Assembly (NCBI RefSeq): GCF_004916895.1
Contig: NZ_SNTZ01000003.1
Span: 124,001 to 188,000 of the forward strand
DNA from: Flagellimonas alvinocaridis
Lineage (GTDB): Bacteria; Bacteroidota; Bacteroidia; Flavobacteriales; Flavobacteriaceae
Length of the DNA stretch: 64,000 nucleotides
Reading direction: 5' to 3'
Position 1 is the stretch's first letter. Every line of letters begins with the position of its first letter. A model generated the notes under the pieces. The model was not told where the DNA came from and did no database searches. It was given only the letters and a program-made list of their open reading frames with translations. Below are positions 42,744 through 50,823 of the stretch, piece after piece. A program made the translations under genes and the position numbers.

Positions 42744-44486
42744 TCAATTGTTATTTTTCTCACCGGCCTTCACTTTAATGCCATCCTCATCAATTTTCAT
42801 TTCAAAGGAATCGTGCTTATCCTTAATGTCGATGTTCACCCCATCTTCATTAATGATGATTTTGCCCCCCTCTTCATTTTCATCAGGGTTTTCTTCATCA
42901 TCATCTTCTGGACAATCTTGGCACTTGAGCTCCCCATCGCTGCCCATGACCCAAGTATACCCCACAATACTGCTTCGGTAATATTCTTTGTCATTTTCTA
43001 TACCACGTCCAATATGGCCATGGGTAGATTCTCTAAAGAACACGGTTTTGCCTTCCGGAATGTAAATAGTGACCGTAACCTCTTGATTTCTGGCCTTGTT
43101 GGAAACATCGGTGGTTAAATGTTCGTCCAAGATTATTTGGTTTCCGATGACTTCATAGCCAAAGTTGACATTTTTGGCCCTGTCCCTGGCTGCCCGTACG
43201 GAGCTTCCTTGGGAATCTTTACGGATATTGATTTTCACCTGTTCATCATCTGACCTACGGATTTTAATATCCACCTCGTCAGAAATCAGTATTCTGTTGT
43301 CGTCCTGATCATATGTAAAGGTCATACGCCCAAAGTGTACATCTTCCATACCATATTGGTATCCTGTATCTTTCATGCTGATGAATAAAGTGTCCGTGGG
43401 ATTTTCCATCACCATTACACGATCTTCATGAACACTCCCCACATTGGCAAATTCGGCTGCTTGGCGAACTCCCAAAGCAAACAGGGAGCCTACGGCAATC
43501 AACCAAAGCCCTAAAAGTGAGAACTTGGCTATGTTACCGATAGATTTCAGATTGTTCACCAAAATCTTCAGTCCCAAGTAAAGGATAAAGAAGAATGGGA
43601 TGCCAATAGCAAAGAACAGCAACAAGGAAACTACCCAAACTGGAGCCCCGGTGGTGTTCACGATTTCGTAGAAATCCACTCCAGGAAAGTTTACTGCGTT
43701 GAACATGCCTACCGTAAAGAGAGCCACAAATAATCCGATTAAAGTGGATGCACCGATGATGATCAACAAAATACCTATGAACTTGCCAAATACTTTGAAC
43801 AGGAACATGATAATGTCACCAATAGCATCGAAAAAGGTCTTGGAGCCGCTTTTGACCTTGTTGCCCACTTTCTCGTAGTCAACATTTTTTACCTTGTCGG
43901 CAACATCACCAAACCCCTCTTTAACCTTGCGTTCTATATTGCTGATGTTGACAGGCTCTCCCCTCATATCCAATTTTTGCGAGGTTGTGGCAGCTTCGGG
44001 CACCAAAATCCAAAGAAGGATGTAGGCTATTAATCCAAAACCGGTGAATACTGCCAAAAGGATAAAGATCAACCGAATCCATAGCGCATCAAAGCCTAAA
44101 TAGTGTTCCAGACCGGCACAGACACCACCAATGTATTTTTCATCGATGTCCCTATATAGTTTTTTGGAACGGGTGGTGGTACGCTCGTAAGTCTTTTTGG
44201 GTTCATCCTCAAAAATATCCTCGTCCACCATATAGTCTTCGGGTTGCCCCATGACATTGATCACCTCATCCACTTGTTTTTGGGTAATGACCTGTCTTTC
44301 ATTTTCCATTTTCTCCAAAAAGAGCTCGGCAATCCGCGCTTCAATATCGGCTATGATCTCATCGCTTCCGGGAGTTCCGGCAAACGACCGTTTTATGGAC
44401 TCGAGATACCGTCCTAGCTTGTTATACGCATCATCATCTATGTGGAAGAGCGTATTGGCCAAATTTATATTTACTGTCTTGTTCAT
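42744..44486 (-). CDS. PspC domain membrane protein
   Basis: A 580-residue protein. The N-terminal ~95 residues are a cytoplasmic helical domain (DEIIADIEARIAELFLEKM), then the PspC domain (about 108-165: LYRDIDEKYIGGVCAGLEHY, IAYILLWILVPE). Further membrane helices lie at about 230-255, 275-300 and 315-345. The C-terminal ~230 residues are extracytoplasmic with beta-rich, GIN-like character and an acidic low-complexity stretch (DCPEDDDEENPDENEE). PspC senses envelope stress in Proteobacteria. It follows PadR by 9 bp. Confidence 0.9.
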   Translation of the reverse strand: MNKTVNINLANTLFHIDDDAYNKLGRYLESIKRSFAGTPGSDEIIADIEARIAELFLEKMENERQVITQKQVDEVINVMGQPEDYMVDEDIFEDEPKKTYERTTTRSKKLYRDIDEKYIGGVCAGLEHYLGFDALWIRLIFILLAVFTGFGLIAYILLWILVPEAATTSQKLDMRGEPVNISNIERKVKEGFGDVADKVKNVDYEKVGNKVKSGSKTFFDAIGDIIMFLFKVFGKFIGILLIIIGASTLIGLFVALFTVGMFNAVNFPGVDFYEIVNTTGAPVWVVSLLLFFAIGIPFFFILYLGLKILVNNLKSIGNIAKFSLLGLWLIAVGSLFALGVRQAAEFANVGSVHEDRVMVMENPTDTLFISMKDTGYQYGMEDVHFGRMTFTYDQDDNRILISDEVDIKIRRSDDEQVKINIRKDSQGSSVRAARDRAKNVNFGYEVIGNQIILDEHLTTDVSNKARNQEVTVTIYIPEGKTVFFRESTHGHIGRGIENDKEYYRSSIVGYTWVMGSDGELKCQDCPEDDDEENPDENEEGGKIIINEDGVNIDIKDKHDSFEMKIDEDGIKVKAGEKNNN

Positions 44487-44495
44487 TTTAGATTC

Positions 44496-44825
44496 TTATT
44501 TAGTGTTGGTTACCAAATTCACTGCGCTTCTTAGTTCGTCCCAAGTACCGTTGAGTTCTTTGAGGAACAAACGGCCCGTTTCTGTTAGGGCGTAATATTT
44601 CCGTGGAGGTCCCGATGTGGATTCTTCCCAACGATAGTTGAGCAGCCCCGCATTTTTCAACCTTGTCAACAAAGGGTAAATGGTCCCTTCCACTACCAGC
44701 ATCTTGGCGTCTTTCAAGGCCTCTAGAATTTCCGATGCATACTTGTCATCATCCCTCAGGATGGACAGGATACAGTATTCCAGAACCCCCTTGCGCATCT
44801 GTGCTTTTGTGTTTTCTATGTTCAT
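44496..44825 (-). CDS. PadR-family transcriptional regulator
   Basis: A 109-residue winged-helix regulator: KGVLEYCILSILRDDDKYASEILEAL, VVEGTIYPLLTRLKNAGLL, SGPPRKYYALTETGR. PadR proteins usually repress neighbouring genes and often themselves. It precedes PspC by 9 bp and is thus the first gene of the PadR-PspC-GIN unit. A 42-bp hairpin and two copies of a repeated leader motif lie in its 146-bp upstream region. Confidence 0.94.
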   Translation of the reverse strand: MNIENTKAQMRKGVLEYCILSILRDDDKYASEILEALKDAKMLVVEGTIYPLLTRLKNAGLLNYRWEESTSGPPRKYYALTETGRLFLKELNGTWDELRSAVNLVTNTK

Positions 44826-44861
44826 AACTTCATGGTTCTATTAAATTAACTGTTCGCTTTT

Positions 44862-44903
44862 GTTTCCACTCCAGCCCCCTGTGATGAGCAGGGGAGTGGA
44901 AAC
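44862..44903 (-). promoter_or_regulatory. Strong hairpin in the padR leader
   Basis: GTTTCCACTCC (44862-44872) pairs with GGAGTGGAAAC (44893-44903); inside, CCCTG pairs with CAGGG. No T-run follows on either strand, so it is more likely a leader or processing structure than a terminator. It lies between the DUF4870/NTF2 pair and padR on the same strand. Confidence 0.6.
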
Positions 44904-44907
44904 GGTT

Positions 44908-44955
44908 TTTGATTGATGATTGATTGATGAATTGTTCGTTTTTTGATTGATGATT
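44908..44955 (-). repeat. Leader repeats AATCATCAATCAAA, copies 2 and 3 (before padR)
   Basis: Two copies of the 14-mer on the minus strand (44908-44921 and 44942-44955), with an extra partial unit between them (TCATCAATC). The upstream copy shares the extension ACGAACA with the head-GIN copy. Confidence 0.75.
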
Positions 44956-44971
44956 AAACTCCCTTTTTTAT

Positions 44972-45760
44972 TTAGATTTTTCTCGCTTCGTCCACAACGG
45001 TATCGTTTTCCAAGATGACCATTTTTAAAACTTCATGGCCATTGCTCCGGATAAATTTAAACTTGGTGCCCCGCTCCTTCAGGAAAAAAATGTTTTCGTC
45101 CTCTGGATACAGGTTCGCTTCAAATCCGTTTGATTGTAAGAGCAAGTGATCGGAATCCTTGGTTATGGTCACCTTGCCGGCATGGGGCGATTCATAATCT
45201 CCCACATAGCTGTTCAAAATTCCTTCCGAAAGAACAATTCCCTCTTTGGATGCTGTTTGGGCATGATGATCATAGCTCAATTCCCTTCTTACCTGCCATT
45301 GTCCGTCTTTCAGCAGCCAAACATGGGTAAACTTGGCGATATCCCCTTTTTGATATTCTTTTTGATCATTCAAAAACTCAAAGGAATGCACTCCATGCTG
45401 AATGGCCCCATAAAGTTCCCCGTCCTTGTAGAGCGGATATACTTCCAAACTTCCGTCCACCAAGATTCGTTTGGAATTTTGTGGCTCGGCTGGATTCTGC
45501 CTCGCGCAATTCTCACGGACGGATTTTAAGAATGCCTCCCTGCGATCGGTAAAACCGCCTCTGTCATGGTAGAACTCAAAATCTTCGGTGAACAAGGATT
45601 CCAAGGTAGCCACATCACATCGATTGAAGGCGGCATCGAAGAGAATACTGTCCTTGGATTTTAAGGTCTTGTATAACTCAGTATCCTTGGCGACTTGCCC
45701 TTTAAGGCTAAGTGATAGGACCATGATGCCCATTCCCAATATGTATTTTGCCTTTTGCAT
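44972..45760 (-). CDS. Exported NTF2-like (DUF4440/SnoaL) protein with beta C-terminal domain
   Basis: A 262-residue protein with signal peptide (ILGMGIMVLSLSLKGQ). Residues about 35-165 are an NTF2-like cone (FNRCDVATLESLFTEDFEFYHDRGG, THVWLLKDGQWQVRRELSYDHH). The last ~90 residues form a beta domain like DUF3471 (YVGDYESPHAGKVTITKDSDH). No enzymatic role can be assigned. Its start overlaps the stop of the DUF4870 gene by one base (TAATG), so the two are coupled. Confidence 0.85.
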   Translation of the reverse strand: MQKAKYILGMGIMVLSLSLKGQVAKDTELYKTLKSKDSILFDAAFNRCDVATLESLFTEDFEFYHDRGGFTDRREAFLKSVRENCARQNPAEPQNSKRILVDGSLEVYPLYKDGELYGAIQHGVHSFEFLNDQKEYQKGDIAKFTHVWLLKDGQWQVRRELSYDHHAQTASKEGIVLSEGILNSYVGDYESPHAGKVTITKDSDHLLLQSNGFEANLYPEDENIFFLKERGTKFKFIRSNGHEVLKMVILENDTVVDEARKI

Positions 45761-46242
45761 TACTTGATGAATTTTATAGTGAAAGGATACTTAAAATATT
45801 CCCCTTCATTGGTTCTGATAGTGGCCAAGATGGAATACACGATGTTCACCAAAGCCAATCCCACTTGGATTACTCCACTGATACCTGCAGGCCAAAACAA
45901 CCGTCCAAGCCTAAAGTTGTCACTGTCTATATGGATATTCAGGTTGTTGAGGTCACTCAATCTATGGACGCCCAAAAAGTCCCAATCGAACAAATCGGGC
46001 AAAGCACCAATAAAAAAGGGAATGCTGATCAAGCCGGCCACGATGGAGTAGAGGAGCATGCTCATTTGAAAGTTGAGCGCCTGCTTGCCGTTGTAGTCCA
46101 CAAATTCATGCTCTTTCTTATTGGCGGTCCACAAGATCAAAGGAAGTATAAAGTTCCCAAAGGGAATAAAGTACTTTGAAAAGGTGGATGCGTGTATGAT
46201 CGCAGATAAATTTCGTTCGTGTTTGGTTAATGTTGCAGCCAT
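45760..46242 (-). CDS. DUF4870 membrane protein
   Basis: A 160-residue protein with the DUF4870 pattern: HASTFSKYFIPFGNFILPLILW, DYNGKQALNFQMSMLLYS, and several membrane helices. The frame is open to 46269 but the ATG at 46242 sits directly after a leader repeat and gives the family start. First gene of the unit DUF4870-NTF2 and possibly the whole PadR locus. A consensus promoter lies at 46296-46328. Confidence 0.88.
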   Translation of the reverse strand: MAATLTKHERNLSAIIHASTFSKYFIPFGNFILPLILWTANKKEHEFVDYNGKQALNFQMSMLLYSIVAGLISIPFFIGALPDLFDWDFLGVHRLSDLNNLNIHIDSDNFRLGRLFWPAGISGVIQVGLALVNIVYSILATIRTNEGEYFKYPFTIKFIK

Positions 46243-46243
46243 T

Positions 46244-46257
46244 TTTGATTGATGATT
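46244..46257 (-). repeat. Leader repeat AATCATCAATCAAA, copy 4 (before DUF4870)
   Basis: Minus-strand copy of the 14-mer located immediately upstream of the DUF4870 start codon (ATG at 46240-46242), so it lies inside the ribosome-binding region of that mRNA. Confidence 0.7.
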
Positions 46258-46295
46258 TTTGATATACAAATTGGTTTACCTATTAGCTTACGATG

Positions 46296-46340
46296 CAAAT
46301 ATATATCCAAAAGATGGTACTATGCAAAACAAAGTACTAT
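46296..46340 (-). promoter_or_regulatory. DUF4870 promoter with flanking direct repeat
   Basis: On the minus strand TTTG (46325-46328), 21-base spacer, TATATTTG (46296-46303): exact consensus with the same spacing as trxB. The plus strand shows GTACTAT at 46317-46323 and 46334-46340, a 17-bp-period direct repeat flanking the -33 box. This is a candidate operator, possibly for the PadR protein of this locus. Confidence 0.65.
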
Positions 46341-46411
46341 AAATTAACATTTTTTTAACAATGTAAAATCATTTCAAATTTGATTATTTTTAGACTTCCT
46401 AAATTAATGGT

Positions 46412-46867
46412 ATGGCACTGAAACCCAGTAAAATCAACACATTTACCTTCTTTAAGCTCCCCTCTGCATGGTGGACGGGAATTCGATTGACATATATAGA
46501 TGAGCAGAAGGCAATGACCACTGTAAAACATCGGTGGATCAATCAAAATCCATTTAAATCCATGTTTTGGGCCGTGCAAGGTATGGCGGCAGAGCTTAGC
46601 ACTGGGGCCTTGGTCATGAACGAAATCCAAAAAAGTGGTGAAAAAATCTCCATGCTTGTGGCCAATAACAAGGCCGTTTTTACCAAAAAGGCCACGGGAC
46701 GCATCACTTTTACGTGCGAGGAGGGTCATTTGATTGCCGATGCCATCCAAAAAACGATAGCTACTGGAGAGGGGCAGACCTGTTGGATGAAATCGGTGGG
46801 CGTGAATGCTGATGGGGTGGAAGTCTCCACCTTTCACTTTGAGTGGACGGTGAAGTTGAAAAGTTGA
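46412..46867 (+). CDS. DUF4442 hotdog-fold protein
   Basis: A 151-residue protein of the DUF4442 group of hotdog-fold putative thioesterases (LPSAWWTGIRLTYIDEQKAM, FKSMFWAVQGMAAELSTG, FTKKATGRITFTCEEG). It likely acts on acyl thioesters, though catalysis is unproven for the group. It is divergent from DUF4870; no close partner follows (62-bp gap to the AIM24 gene). Confidence 0.87.
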   Translation: MALKPSKINTFTFFKLPSAWWTGIRLTYIDEQKAMTTVKHRWINQNPFKSMFWAVQGMAAELSTGALVMNEIQKSGEKISMLVANNKAVFTKKATGRITFTCEEGHLIADAIQKTIATGEGQTCWMKSVGVNADGVEVSTFHFEWTVKLKS

Positions 46868-46929
46868 GTTCTTTTTGTAACAAATTGTTTAGGTCTTCAA
46901 CATATAGTTAGAAATTAAAACAATAGAAA

Positions 46930-47730
46930 ATGAACGCACACGAAATAGACTATCACATTTACGGGGAAGAAATGCAATATGTAGAGATTGAACTCGACCC
47001 CCAAGAAGCTGTTGTGGCCGAGGCCGGCAGTTTTATGATGATGGATTCCGATATTAAAATGGAGACCATTTTTGGAGATGGTTCCAACCAAGACTCTGGA
47101 GTTTTGGGCAAATTGTTCTCCGCAGGAAAACGTTTGCTCACCGGGGAAAGCCTTTTTATGACAGCTTTCCTGAACGTTGGGCAAGGTAAAAAACAGGTAA
47201 GCTTTGCTTCTCCTTACCCTGGCAAAATCGTGCCTATTGATCTTTCCGAAAAAGGAGGAAAATTTATCTGTCAAAAAGATGCATTTCTATGTGCGGCAAA
47301 AGGAGTTTCCGTAGGTATTGAGTTTTCGAAACGTCTGGGTAGAGGACTTTTTGGAGGAGAAGGTTTTATCATGCAAAAATTGGAAGGTGATGGAATGGCC
47401 TTCGTGCACGCAGGAGGTACCATGGCCAAAAAAGTCTTGGGTCCGGGTGAGATTTTAAGGGTAGATACCGGTTGTATTGTTGGTTTTTCACAAACGGTGG
47501 ATTATAATATTGAGTTTGTGGGCGGAATAAAGAATACCGTTTTTGGTGGTGAGGGACTGTTCTTTGCTACCTTACAAGGTCCAGGAACAGTATATATTCA
47601 ATCATTGCCTTTTAGCAGATTGGCCAGTAGGGTATGGGCCGCTGCTCCCAAAGGAGGTGGGAAGGATAAAGGGGAAGGAAGCCTATTGGGCGGTCTGGGG
47701 GATTTGCTGGACGGGGACAATAGGTTTTAA
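46930..47730 (+). CDS. AIM24/TIGR00266 family protein
   Basis: A 266-residue soluble beta-rich protein: [50 protein letters not shown] segment ([19 protein letters not shown]), [19 protein letters not shown]. The C-terminus is a glycine-rich tail ([19 protein letters not shown]). The family is very widespread and named after a mitochondrial protein; its bacterial function is unknown. Confidence 0.92.
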   Translation: MNAHEIDYHIYGEEMQYVEIELDPQEAVVAEAGSFMMMDSDIKMETIFGDGSNQDSGVLGKLFSAGKRLLTGESLFMTAFLNVGQGKKQVSFASPYPGKIVPIDLSEKGGKFICQKDAFLCAAKGVSVGIEFSKRLGRGLFGGEGFIMQKLEGDGMAFVHAGGTMAKKVLGPGEILRVDTGCIVGFSQTVDYNIEFVGGIKNTVFGGEGLFFATLQGPGTVYIQSLPFSRLASRVWAAAPKGGGKDKGEGSLLGGLGDLLDGDNRF

Positions 47731-47771
47731 TTTTTAGGAGTTTGGGCTCAAGGCTCAGTGATTAAATTATA

Positions 47772-47798
47772 TGTCATTTCGAGCGTAGTCGAGAAATC
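47772..47798. repeat. REP-like intergenic element (CATTTCGAGCGTAGTCGAGA type)
   Basis: The sequence TGTCATTTCGAGCGTAGTCG followed by AGAAATC is of a type I recognise as recurring between genes in many Flavobacteriaceae genomes. It forms an imperfect hairpin. Only one copy is in this window, so the repeat call rests on prior knowledge. Confidence 0.55.
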
Positions 47799-47807
47799 TT
47801 TTTTTAG

Positions 47808-47833
47808 ATGTCTAATGTCTAATGTCTAATGTC
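47808..47833. repeat. Short tandem repeat (ATGTCTA)3
   Basis: Three full copies of ATGTCTA and a partial fourth, directly after the REP-like element and before the DUF2461 gene. Possible slippage site; no coding consequence. Confidence 0.8.
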
Positions 47834-47871
47834 CGAATAACGGTTAAGCGTATTTTTCCTATGTTCGTAGC

Positions 47872-48525
47872 ATGAACTTTACAGACCTGTTCCACTTTCT
47901 GGAAGAACTCCAACAAAACAACAACAAAGAATGGATGGATGCCAATCGGAAATGGTACAAATCCCTCCGGAGTGATTTTGTCGTTTGGTTGGATGATATG
48001 GATTTGACCATGGCCCAACTGCATTCCGATTATTATCCCACTCCAGGGAAAAAGGGCATCAACCGAATCAACAATAATCTCATGTTCCATCCCAACAAGC
48101 CCGTGTACAAGGACCATTTTGGCGCAGGACTTGACAAAGCACCCCATTCTGCTGATTTTTACATCGAAATTGGATTAAAACACTGCATGTTGGCTGGAGG
48201 GTTTTGGCGACCCGACCCCAAGACACTTCGCAGTATTCGTGATGGGATAGATTACAATGGAGAGGAGCTACAGGCCCTACTGGACAAACCTTCTTTCAAA
48301 AAACTGTTTGGTGGTCTGTATGAAGATGAAAAACTGACCAATGCCCCAAAAGGGTTTTCCAATGACCATCCTCACATCCAATTATTGCGAAACAAGACGT
48401 TTGCGGTTGTTCATGAGTTGAGAAGAGAAGAGGTCTATCAAGAAAACTTTAAAGGGAAAATTGTGGAAGTATATAAGGAAATGCTCCCGTTTCGGCAGTA
48501 CTTGAATAAAACGGTAACTGTTTAA
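47872..48525 (+). CDS. DUF2461 domain protein
   Basis: A 217-residue protein matching DUF2461 (TDLFHFLEELQQNNNKEWMD, PHSADFYIEIG, LAGGFWRPDPKTLRSIRDGI). Function unknown; members occur across bacteria and fungi. Its 3' end overlaps the convergent MlrC-like gene by 4 bp, so no terminator separates them. A REP-like element and a heptamer tandem repeat lie upstream. Confidence 0.92.
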   Translation: MNFTDLFHFLEELQQNNNKEWMDANRKWYKSLRSDFVVWLDDMDLTMAQLHSDYYPTPGKKGINRINNNLMFHPNKPVYKDHFGAGLDKAPHSADFYIEIGLKHCMLAGGFWRPDPKTLRSIRDGIDYNGEELQALLDKPSFKKLFGGLYEDEKLTNAPKGFSNDHPHIQLLRNKTFAVVHELRREEVYQENFKGKIVEVYKEMLPFRQYLNKTVTV

Positions 48526-50099
48526 TCCAGTTGGTCCGAAGCTTTAATCAATCTGGCCGAAAGGTCAGGCAGGTCCATGTTTTCATCATAAGGGAACATG
48601 GGACGGATGATTCTTTTATGTCCCAAACGTTCCAAATCTTGATCCACACCGCCAGGTGTCAAGGCCATGATCCAATCACCCCGCATATTGTACAGCTCGG
48701 GAACCAAATACCCAATTTTGACGACTACAATATCCGTTTCCCTTGGATTTAATCCCAATTCTGTAAAGTCAGATTCATTATGATAGGGTTTTCTTTTTTT
48801 GGTTACAATTACGTTGGCATTGCCCACTTTTACCACCACCTCGGTTTCGGCATGGACATCACCTTGTTTAATATTCATGACTTCTCCATTCAGAAGTAAA
48901 GGAGGAGCATACCGATTATCGATTTGCGCACCGACCGATGCACTCACGGTTCCGCCTACGCCTACTTTTATGGCCTCCTCAATCAGTTCCGGTCCGGGAA
49001 TGGAAGCGTAAATAAGGGTTTTTCCATTTTCTTTGTGGAACTCTTCTCTTTGTAACAATTCGGTCAAGGTCCAGCTAACATCCCCGGCACCACCTGCTGT
49101 GGGATTGTCTCCCATATCACTGATCATAAAGGGTTTTTTATCACTGGCTAGGGCAAGTTCCAAAGCTTCTTCATAAGGTTTGGTGGGGGCCACAAATTCA
49201 AACTCTTTTCGTACTTCCCAAAAACTCTGGGCCAATTGTTCGGCGCCCGTACTTACTTTTTGCTTATCGTCACCAGTCACCATTACCACAGCATGGTTTC
49301 TGGGTTCATCGGCCCACGCATACCCGATCCAAATAGCAGCATCAATGACACCATCTTGATTGGCAACCCCGGGCACTTTGGCATAGAGACTTTTTCCAGG
49401 TTCAACACGGGTACTTGTTTTTTCTCCAGGCAGCAAAATGGGTACGGGAATCCATGCTTTGTATTTTGGTTTTCCTTTACCGTTTTCGAGGCGTGAAACT
49501 AAGTTTTCCACAGCACGCTTTTTGGATTCCATAGCATCTTCATGGGGAGCCATACGATAACAGGTGATTAAATCAGTATGTTGGGCCAAACGTTTGGAGA
49601 CATTTCCGTGCAAATCCATGGATGTGGATATGAGTACATCCGCACCCACAACCGCACGTATACGTTGGATGAGGTCACCTTCTGGATCATCCATCCCCAC
49701 AACACTCATAGCACCGTGGATATCAAAAAACAATCCATCATAAGGTTTGTTCTCCTCCAACATTTTGAGTGTTTTTGTCACCAAAGATTCATAAGCTTCC
49801 CGTGTTACCGTACCTCCGGGCAAAGATTTACCCACTAAAGTGGGAATCCATTCTGCCCGTGCGCGGTTTAGGGAATCTGTGTTCAAGAATGGGTAGCGAT
49901 CAAAGATGGAGTCCCCAATTTTGGCATGAAAAGCTTCCTCATGGGTCAAAGCAGGAGAAAAGGTACTGGATTCAATTCCCAATCCGGCAATGGCAATTCG
50001 GGGGAGTTTTTTGTCATTTTCCCTTCCTTTTTTCGGATTCCCATTACAACTGAGCAATAGAAAAAGAGAAAGGTAAAAAAAGGAAGCTGTTAGGCGCAT
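48522..50099 (-). CDS. M81 family (MlrC-like) metallopeptidase, lipoprotein
   Basis: A 525-residue lipoprotein (lipobox LLLSCNG). It matches the DUF1485/MlrC family: AIAGLGIESSTFSP, GLFFDIHGAMSVVG, STSMDLHGNVS, SDMGDNPTAGGAGD and a C-terminal domain (IVVKIGYLVPELYN). MlrC cleaves linearised microcystin peptides as a zinc enzyme; many homologues have other unknown substrates. The lipid anchor puts it at the envelope, unlike the cytoplasmic forms usually described. TATCTTTG upstream (50137-50144 on the minus strand) may be its -7 box. Confidence 0.88.
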   Translation of the reverse strand: MRLTASFFYLSLFLLLSCNGNPKKGRENDKKLPRIAIAGLGIESSTFSPALTHEEAFHAKIGDSIFDRYPFLNTDSLNRARAEWIPTLVGKSLPGGTVTREAYESLVTKTLKMLEENKPYDGLFFDIHGAMSVVGMDDPEGDLIQRIRAVVGADVLISTSMDLHGNVSKRLAQHTDLITCYRMAPHEDAMESKKRAVENLVSRLENGKGKPKYKAWIPVPILLPGEKTSTRVEPGKSLYAKVPGVANQDGVIDAAIWIGYAWADEPRNHAVVMVTGDDKQKVSTGAEQLAQSFWEVRKEFEFVAPTKPYEEALELALASDKKPFMISDMGDNPTAGGAGDVSWTLTELLQREEFHKENGKTLIYASIPGPELIEEAIKVGVGGTVSASVGAQIDNRYAPPLLLNGEVMNIKQGDVHAETEVVVKVGNANVIVTKKRKPYHNESDFTELGLNPRETDIVVVKIGYLVPELYNMRGDWIMALTPGGVDQDLERLGHKRIIRPMFPYDENMDLPDLSARLIKASDQLD

Positions 50100-50235
50100 G
50101 GGATAAATGAATTTAGGTTGAAGGTTCTATACATTCCAAAGATATTAATATAATGTTATCCCTTTGGGAAATGTAATAACACAGCATAGGCTTTTATAGA
50201 TAAAGTGTATTTTTATTGCTTAATCCTTTCTTATA

Positions 50236-50823
50236 TTGAAAAGCAGGAACATCAGGAACATCAGTAGGGAATTGCTCTCGGACAATTGGTACACTTTGGA
50301 AAAAGTGACTTTTGAATATTTGCGTGACGATGGTGAATGGGAGACACAGGTTCGCGAGGCCTATGATCGTGGCAATGGTGCGGTTATCTTACTGTACAAC
50401 GCTCAAAAAGGAAAAGTGGTACTTACACGGCAGTTCCGTATGCCCACCTACTTGAATGGGAATGAAGATGGGATGATGATCGAAGCTTGTGCTGGACTTT
50501 TGGAGAAGGGCAATGCCGAGGAGACCATTAAAATGGAAGTGGAAGAGGAGACAGGATATAAGATAGACAAGGTGAAAAAAATATTTGAATCGTATATGTC
50601 CCCAGGGTCGGTCACTGAGATACTATACTTTTTTATTGGGCAGTATACAGACGCCATGAAAGTGAGTGAAGGTGGTGGGGCCGAGGACGAAACTGAAAAC
50701 ATAGAAGTTTTGGAAATGGATTTCGATAAGGCCCTGCGTATGGTGGAAACAGGTGAAATCAAGGATGCCAAAACCATAATGTTGCTCCAATATGCGCAAA
50801 TACACAATTTGCTCAATACCTAA
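50236..50823 (+). CDS. NUDIX hydrolase, NudK-like (GDP-mannose pyrophosphatase type)
   Basis: A 195-residue ADP-ribose/GDP-mannose pyrophosphatase-type NUDIX protein: ELLSDNWYTLEKVTFEY, VVLTRQFRMPTY, and a Nudix box from ACAGLLEKGNAEETIKMEVE onward with EETGYK. No ATG exists between the upstream stop (50221) and the conserved part, so TTG 50236 is the likely start. The leader has a near-tandem AACATCAGG duplication inside the first codons. The 3' end overlaps the convergent carboxypeptidase gene by 11 bp. Confidence 0.9.
   Translation: MKSRNIRNISRELLSDNWYTLEKVTFEYLRDDGEWETQVREAYDRGNGAVILLYNAQKGKVVLTRQFRMPTYLNGNEDGMMIEACAGLLEKGNAEETIKMEVEEETGYKIDKVKKIFESYMSPGSVTEILYFFIGQYTDAMKVSEGGGAEDETENIEVLEMDFDKALRMVETGEIKDAKTIMLLQYAQIHNLLNT

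Noticed and set aside
42693..43118. 141-codon plus-strand frame antisense to the PspC gene
   Set aside because: Shadow of the PspC coding sequence.
50137..50144. TATCTTTG as promoter of the MlrC-like gene
   Set aside because: Matches the -7 box but there is no TTTG at the proper distance; such 8-mers are expected by chance in AT-rich gaps, so it is not listed as a feature.
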